NCBI GenBank assembly: GCA_020346185.1
Contig: CP070775.1
Span: forward strand, 2,672,965-2,722,110
Length of the DNA: 49,146 bases
DNA from: Betaproteobacteria bacterium
GTDB taxonomy: Bacteria; Pseudomonadota; Gammaproteobacteria; Burkholderiales; Eutrophovitaceae
Direction: 5' to 3'
In this document: positions 45,803 through 49,146 of the stretch, piece after piece
How positions within the stretch are numbered: the stretch's first letter is position 1
Layout: every line of letters starts with the position of its first letter
The notes under the pieces: model-generated
What the model saw: only the letters and a program-made list of their open reading frames with translations
Told to the model about the DNA's origin: nothing
Databases searched by the model: none
Translations under genes and position numbers: made by a program

Positions 45803-47110
45803 ATGCTCATCCCGTCTCGTCGGCTTGTCTTTCTGGCAATCGCACTGTGTGTGGCGGGGTTACTGGTTTCGTTTTTTAACACCCTTGAAACAGCATGGTT
45901 CGCACTGTTGCTGACCCTGGTTGTGACCGCCTTGCTCGACGCCGTGCGCGGGCTGCGAACGACGGTACCCTACGCTGCTCGACAGGTACCAGGTTCATTA
46001 CCCCTTGGTAACGCCCACGAGGCGGCACTCAGACTTGAAAACCGCGAGCCGCGTGCCATCCGCGTCGAAGTGCACGACTTCGCCCCGGCCCAAGTAACCA
46101 CCGAACGACTGCCGCAAAGCGTCGTGCTTCCCGCTGGTGGCTGGTCGGAGCTGCATTACCTTCTGCACCCGCACGAACGTGGCGAGATTTCCTTCGGCCG
46201 TGTTCAACTTCGCATCCTCTCACCGCTTGGTCTGTGGAATGTTCAACGTCTGGCCGGACAAACCGAGAAAGTGCGCGTCTATCCCGACTTCGCACGCGTC
46301 ACCGGATTCGCACTCATGGCGACAGATCATCGCTTGTCGCAGCTTGGTGTGCTGCAACGCCGCCGGCGCGGTGAAGGGATGGACTTTCATCAACTGCGCG
46401 AATACCGCGAGGGTGATCCACAGCGCCAGGTCGACTGGAAGGCCAGTGCCCGCATGCGCCGGCTCATTTCGCGCGAGTATCAGGATGAGCGCGACCAGCA
46501 GATCGTGCTTCTGCTCGACTGCGGTCGGCGCATGGCAGCGCGCGACGATGCCATCTCGCATTTTGATTACGTCGTCAATTCTGCGCTGCTGCTTGCCTAT
46601 GTCGGACTGAGACAAGGTGATGCGGTCGGCATGCTGACCATGTCCGGCCCATCGCGCTGGCTCGCACCCCGCAAGTCACGCGCAACGGTCAATACAATCC
46701 TCAACGGCGTCTACGATCTGCAACCAACCATGGACGCGAGTGATTACCATGTGGCTGTGCTCGATCTGATGCAGCGCGTGCGCAAGCGTGCTCTCGTCGT
46801 GGTGTTGTCCAACCTGCGCGATGAGGATGACGATACGCTCGCACCTGCACTCAGGCTGCTGCAAACAAAACACCTGGTACTGTTTGCATCACTGCGCGAG
46901 AACATCCTGTCGCGGGCACTCGGAAGTCGCGTCGACACATTCGAACGTGCAATCACACACGCGGCCGTTGCCGACTATCTACAAAGCCGCCGGCGTATGT
47001 TCAATCGCCTCGAAGGTTTGGGGGCAATGTGTGTTGACGTCGAACCCGAGCAACTACCGATGGCACTGGTCAATCGCTATCTGGAAATCAAGGGCAGTGG
47101 TCGACTCTAG
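45803..47110 (+). CDS. DUF58 domain-containing protein
   Basis: Protein of 435 residues. Two hydrophobic helices lie at the N-terminus (LVFLAIALCVAGLLVSFF and FALLLTLVVTALLDAV). The DUF58 domain has the typical REYREGDPQRQVDWKASARM (near 200-220), then a VWA-like fold with VLLLDCGRRMAARD, where the MIDAS serine residues are not conserved (DCGRR in place of DxSxS). It pairs with the MoxR ATPase and ends the run of membrane genes. The domain likely lies in the cytosol after the helices. Confidence 0.92.
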   Translation: MLIPSRRLVFLAIALCVAGLLVSFFNTLETAWFALLLTLVVTALLDAVRGLRTTVPYAARQVPGSLPLGNAHEAALRLENREPRAIRVEVHDFAPAQVTTERLPQSVVLPAGGWSELHYLLHPHERGEISFGRVQLRILSPLGLWNVQRLAGQTEKVRVYPDFARVTGFALMATDHRLSQLGVLQRRRRGEGMDFHQLREYREGDPQRQVDWKASARMRRLISREYQDERDQQIVLLLDCGRRMAARDDAISHFDYVVNSALLLAYVGLRQGDAVGMLTMSGPSRWLAPRKSRATVNTILNGVYDLQPTMDASDYHVAVLDLMQRVRKRALVVVLSNLRDEDDDTLAPALRLLQTKHLVLFASLRENILSRALGSRVDTFERAITHAAVADYLQSRRRMFNRLEGLGAMCVDVEPEQLPMALVNRYLEIKGSGRL

Positions 47111-47191
47111 ACCGGTCGTTTGACCATCATCAACAGGCTCTCCGTTACTCGCCTGCATACTGAAAAAATAAACCAACAAGGAGAGTTCGAG

Positions 47192-47389
47192 ATGAAACTG
47201 ATTGCAGAGTTGCTCGCCTTCGGCGCGGCATTGGCGTTTGTTTCGCCAGCTTTGGCCGGCAAGCTCGATGATTGCCCTGACCCAGCCGCGGCCAAACAAT
47301 TCGTAAAAGCATGCATGCAGGAAAACCCCTACAACACCCGGGAAGCCTGCGAAGAGCGCACATTAAAGAAGCTGTGCGGCGGTCGTTAA
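47192..47389 (+). CDS. Small secreted protein with four cysteines
   Basis: Protein of 65 residues starting at the ATG at 47192 after AAGGAGAG. A signal peptide is likely: MKLIAELLAFGAALAF, then VSPALAG with an AxA-type cleavage site after about residue 22. The mature part of about 43 residues has four Cys (DDCPD, KACMQ, EACEE, KLCGG) that may form two disulfides. I do not recognise a family. It is downstream of the DUF58 gene on the same strand and convergent with the AsmA gene, whose stop lies four bases away. Confidence 0.7.
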   Translation: MKLIAELLAFGAALAFVSPALAGKLDDCPDPAAAKQFVKACMQENPYNTREACEERTLKKLCGGR

Positions 47390-47393
47390 GCAA

Positions 47394-49146
47394 CTACTTG
47401 TCTTTGTTCTTTGCGCCAGACGAGGGCAAGCTTTCCAATAATCCATCGGGCAAAGGCAGGTCTTTCATCAAGGTCTCGAGCGGATCACCGTCGGTCCGTC
47501 CTTTTTCGATGATCGCCGCGCAAGGATCACTCGCCGCGCCGAGTTGTCGCCAGAAGCGCGTGGCCAACAGTGAAAGGCCTGCTGTTGCCCAGGCAGCGCC
47601 ACCGGTCACCAAGGTACCCCCTGGATCCAGTCCAACGCGCGGGTTGTCGAGTGTGCCGCCAATCGTCGCAAGATCACCGGCAAGATCGAGAAAGCTGAAA
47701 CTGAACCAGCGTCGCCGCACGGCCTTGAAGCCGAACAGGATCTCCCTTGTGGTGAGGTTAACCGCGCCACTGCCGAGAAGATCGACTTCCTTGAAGCGTA
47801 TCGCCATACCATCGGGCGAACTGACGACACCGTCCGCGACATCAAAATGTACCGCCGCACATTCCATCTGCGTATAGTCGTCCGGTTTTCTGCCCGGCAA
47901 TAAGGTCTCCACCAGGTCGCGAGAGACCGCCTGCACCATGAACGGTTTGCTGCTTCTTCTCAACCGGCCAGGACCGGCCGAAACCAGTGCTTCGCCTCTG
48001 GCCGATTCGTACACCTTGCGCGGTGTGGTGCCGACGCCAGCAAACTTCACTCTGCCCGAGATGAGCGGAACACCTGATCGAACCGACGGACTTTCTCCCC
48101 TCTTCAATGACTCGAGGTCGAGGTTCGTCGTACTCGCCCGAATAGCTACCATCGGGAAATCCGCTGTGCCATCAAACGTGAGCTCGAACGAAAGATCGCC
48201 TTCCGCTATCGAGGCAGCAGCATCGAGCCTTCCGTTATCCAGCTCCGCCTTCACTGTCGGACTGCCGAGATCAAACTCATGCCCGATCACGCGGCGAAGA
48301 CTTAACTCTAATGTCGCGTCAAACGCGCGTACCCCCTCCAGGTCAAAAGGTTCGTCCAGTTTCGAGGCTCTATTCTTTCTGGCTGTTTGCGGCGTTTTGT
48401 CGGATCTTTTTTCGGTTGGCGGACGAAGCCAGGGCCTCAAGTCAAGCGTTCCGCCCGACAAGATGGCAGTCAGCTTGATTCGGTCTTTGAGTTCCAGTTG
48501 TATGTCACCGTCCAGGTCAGCGTCGCCCGCGCGAAACTGGAGTCTGCGTAAGGCAAACACGCCATCTTCCAGACTGGTCTTGGCGCTCACCGTGACCGGA
48601 AGGTCCGGCAGGACCCATTCGTCACGAATCAACGGTTGTAGCGCCTGCCCTTTGAAGTTCACCTTGACGTCGAGTGGTGTACGCGCGGGTTCGCGCAAAT
48701 CGGCAATTGTGCCCGCCACCATGGCGAAGCCGTTCGGCGATCGCAATTCGACGCGTAGCGGAACGTCGCGTCCACTCAATAAAGCATGAAGCGCACTCTG
48801 CGCCGACACACGAATCGGTCTGTCGCGGAAAGTCGTGTTCAGGACTGCGGCTATCTTTGGCCATAGCAGCTTGTGATCGAGCAGTTCCACCAACCTGCCG
48901 CCCGACACCGCCAGGTCCACAGGATATTCACCATACTGTCCCTGCAAGTCTGCCCGCACGTTGACCCCGGGCCCTGCAATTGCACTCGCACGCGCCACGA
49001 TCAACTCTTCGTCACCGCCATCGTGCTTGAACCTTGACGCACCGACTCGCACCGCGACCCTGGCGTTGTCCAACCAGCTGCGTATCGACGCACCACGCGT
49101 CTCGAGAGTCGCAGTTACCTCACTCACAGCGCCTGCGACTGGCGTG
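47394..49146 (-). CDS. AsmA family protein, C-terminal part (5' end beyond window)
   Basis: C-terminal 583 residues of a larger protein; the frame is open to the right edge, so the true start lies outside. The long beta-rich pattern with repeated amphipathic strands is typical of AsmA-like envelope proteins, and the C-terminal AsmA_2 region includes RVKFAGVGTTPRKVYESARGE, SAGPGRLRRSSKPF, and LLGSGAVNLTTREILFGFKAV. AsmA-type proteins are bridge-like proteins of the periplasm thought to carry lipids between membranes. The end of the protein is polar and Lys-rich (GAKNKDK). Confidence 0.85.
   Translation of the reverse strand, partial: TPVAGAVSEVTATLETRGASIRSWLDNARVAVRVGASRFKHDGGDEELIVARASAIAGPGVNVRADLQGQYGEYPVDLAVSGGRLVELLDHKLLWPKIAAVLNTTFRDRPIRVSAQSALHALLSGRDVPLRVELRSPNGFAMVAGTIADLREPARTPLDVKVNFKGQALQPLIRDEWVLPDLPVTVSAKTSLEDGVFALRRLQFRAGDADLDGDIQLELKDRIKLTAILSGGTLDLRPWLRPPTEKRSDKTPQTARKNRASKLDEPFDLEGVRAFDATLELSLRRVIGHEFDLGSPTVKAELDNGRLDAAASIAEGDLSFELTFDGTADFPMVAIRASTTNLDLESLKRGESPSVRSGVPLISGRVKFAGVGTTPRKVYESARGEALVSAGPGRLRRSSKPFMVQAVSRDLVETLLPGRKPDDYTQMECAAVHFDVADGVVSSPDGMAIRFKEVDLLGSGAVNLTTREILFGFKAVRRRWFSFSFLDLAGDLATIGGTLDNPRVGLDPGGTLVTGGAAWATAGLSLLATRFWRQLGAASDPCAAIIEKGRTDGDPLETLMKDLPLPDGLLESLPSSGAKNKDK

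Overview
The window looks like chromosome of a Gram-negative proteobacterium, most likely a gammaproteobacterium. The evidence is the block ispB / rplU-rpmA-obgE-proB, a pilS-pilR two-component pair next to ampD and a PP0621-type protein, a class Ia nrdAB operon with an NrdR-type box, and type IV pilus regulation. Base composition is moderately GC-rich and uniform. I cannot name the genus. Family assignments come from motifs and remembered family features, not from a search.

Layout. 1-4.3 kb: nrdA-nrdB on the minus strand, with a readable promoter and operator region. 4.4-9.2 kb (minus): histone-deacetylase-fold enzyme, ampD, pilR, pilS and a small PP0621-like protein. 9.2-10.15 kb: remains of a flavin reductase-type gene broken over three frames, then tRNA-Pro(CGG). 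10.16-14.25 kb: ispB (minus) divergent from rplU, rpmA, obgE and proB (plus). 14.3-18.8 kb (minus): a CNP1-like lipoprotein, cyclopropane fatty acid synthase, and a rubrerythrin / HdrD-like Fe-S protein / DUF3501 cluster whose promoter carries two copies of an inverted repeat (TTAGA-N5-TCTAA). 19.3-22.4 kb: a membrane diguanylate cyclase, a DUF3025 protein and an FAD oxidoreductase.

22.4-32.1 kb is an accessory region. It holds three copies of one dispersed repeat, an inverted-repeat remnant, a transporter pseudogene (DAACS symporter fused to a solute-binding domain, interrupted by an in-frame TGA and lacking a start codon), and a form II CoxL-type molybdenum hydroxylase split into a minus-strand large subunit and a plus-strand small subunit / FAD subunit / MoxR ATPase / CoxE operon. 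32.1-39.2 kb is catabolic: mhpE-mhpF (4-hydroxy-2-oxovalerate aldolase and acylating acetaldehyde dehydrogenase, minus) diverge from an SDR, a zinc alcohol dehydrogenase, an Ldh-type dehydrogenase, an EamA exporter and an RraA-like aldolase (plus).

39.5-47.1 kb is a compact plus-strand operon of membrane proteins (unrecognised multi-pass protein, RDD, SpoIIM-like, DUF4129, DUF4350) plus a MoxR ATPase and a DUF58 protein. A small secreted Cys-rich protein and the C-terminal part of an AsmA-family protein close the window.

The parts I find most worth following are the duplicated operator of the rubrerythrin cluster, the membrane/MoxR/DUF58 operon, the divergent molybdenum hydroxylase locus of unknown substrate, and the two pseudogenes.
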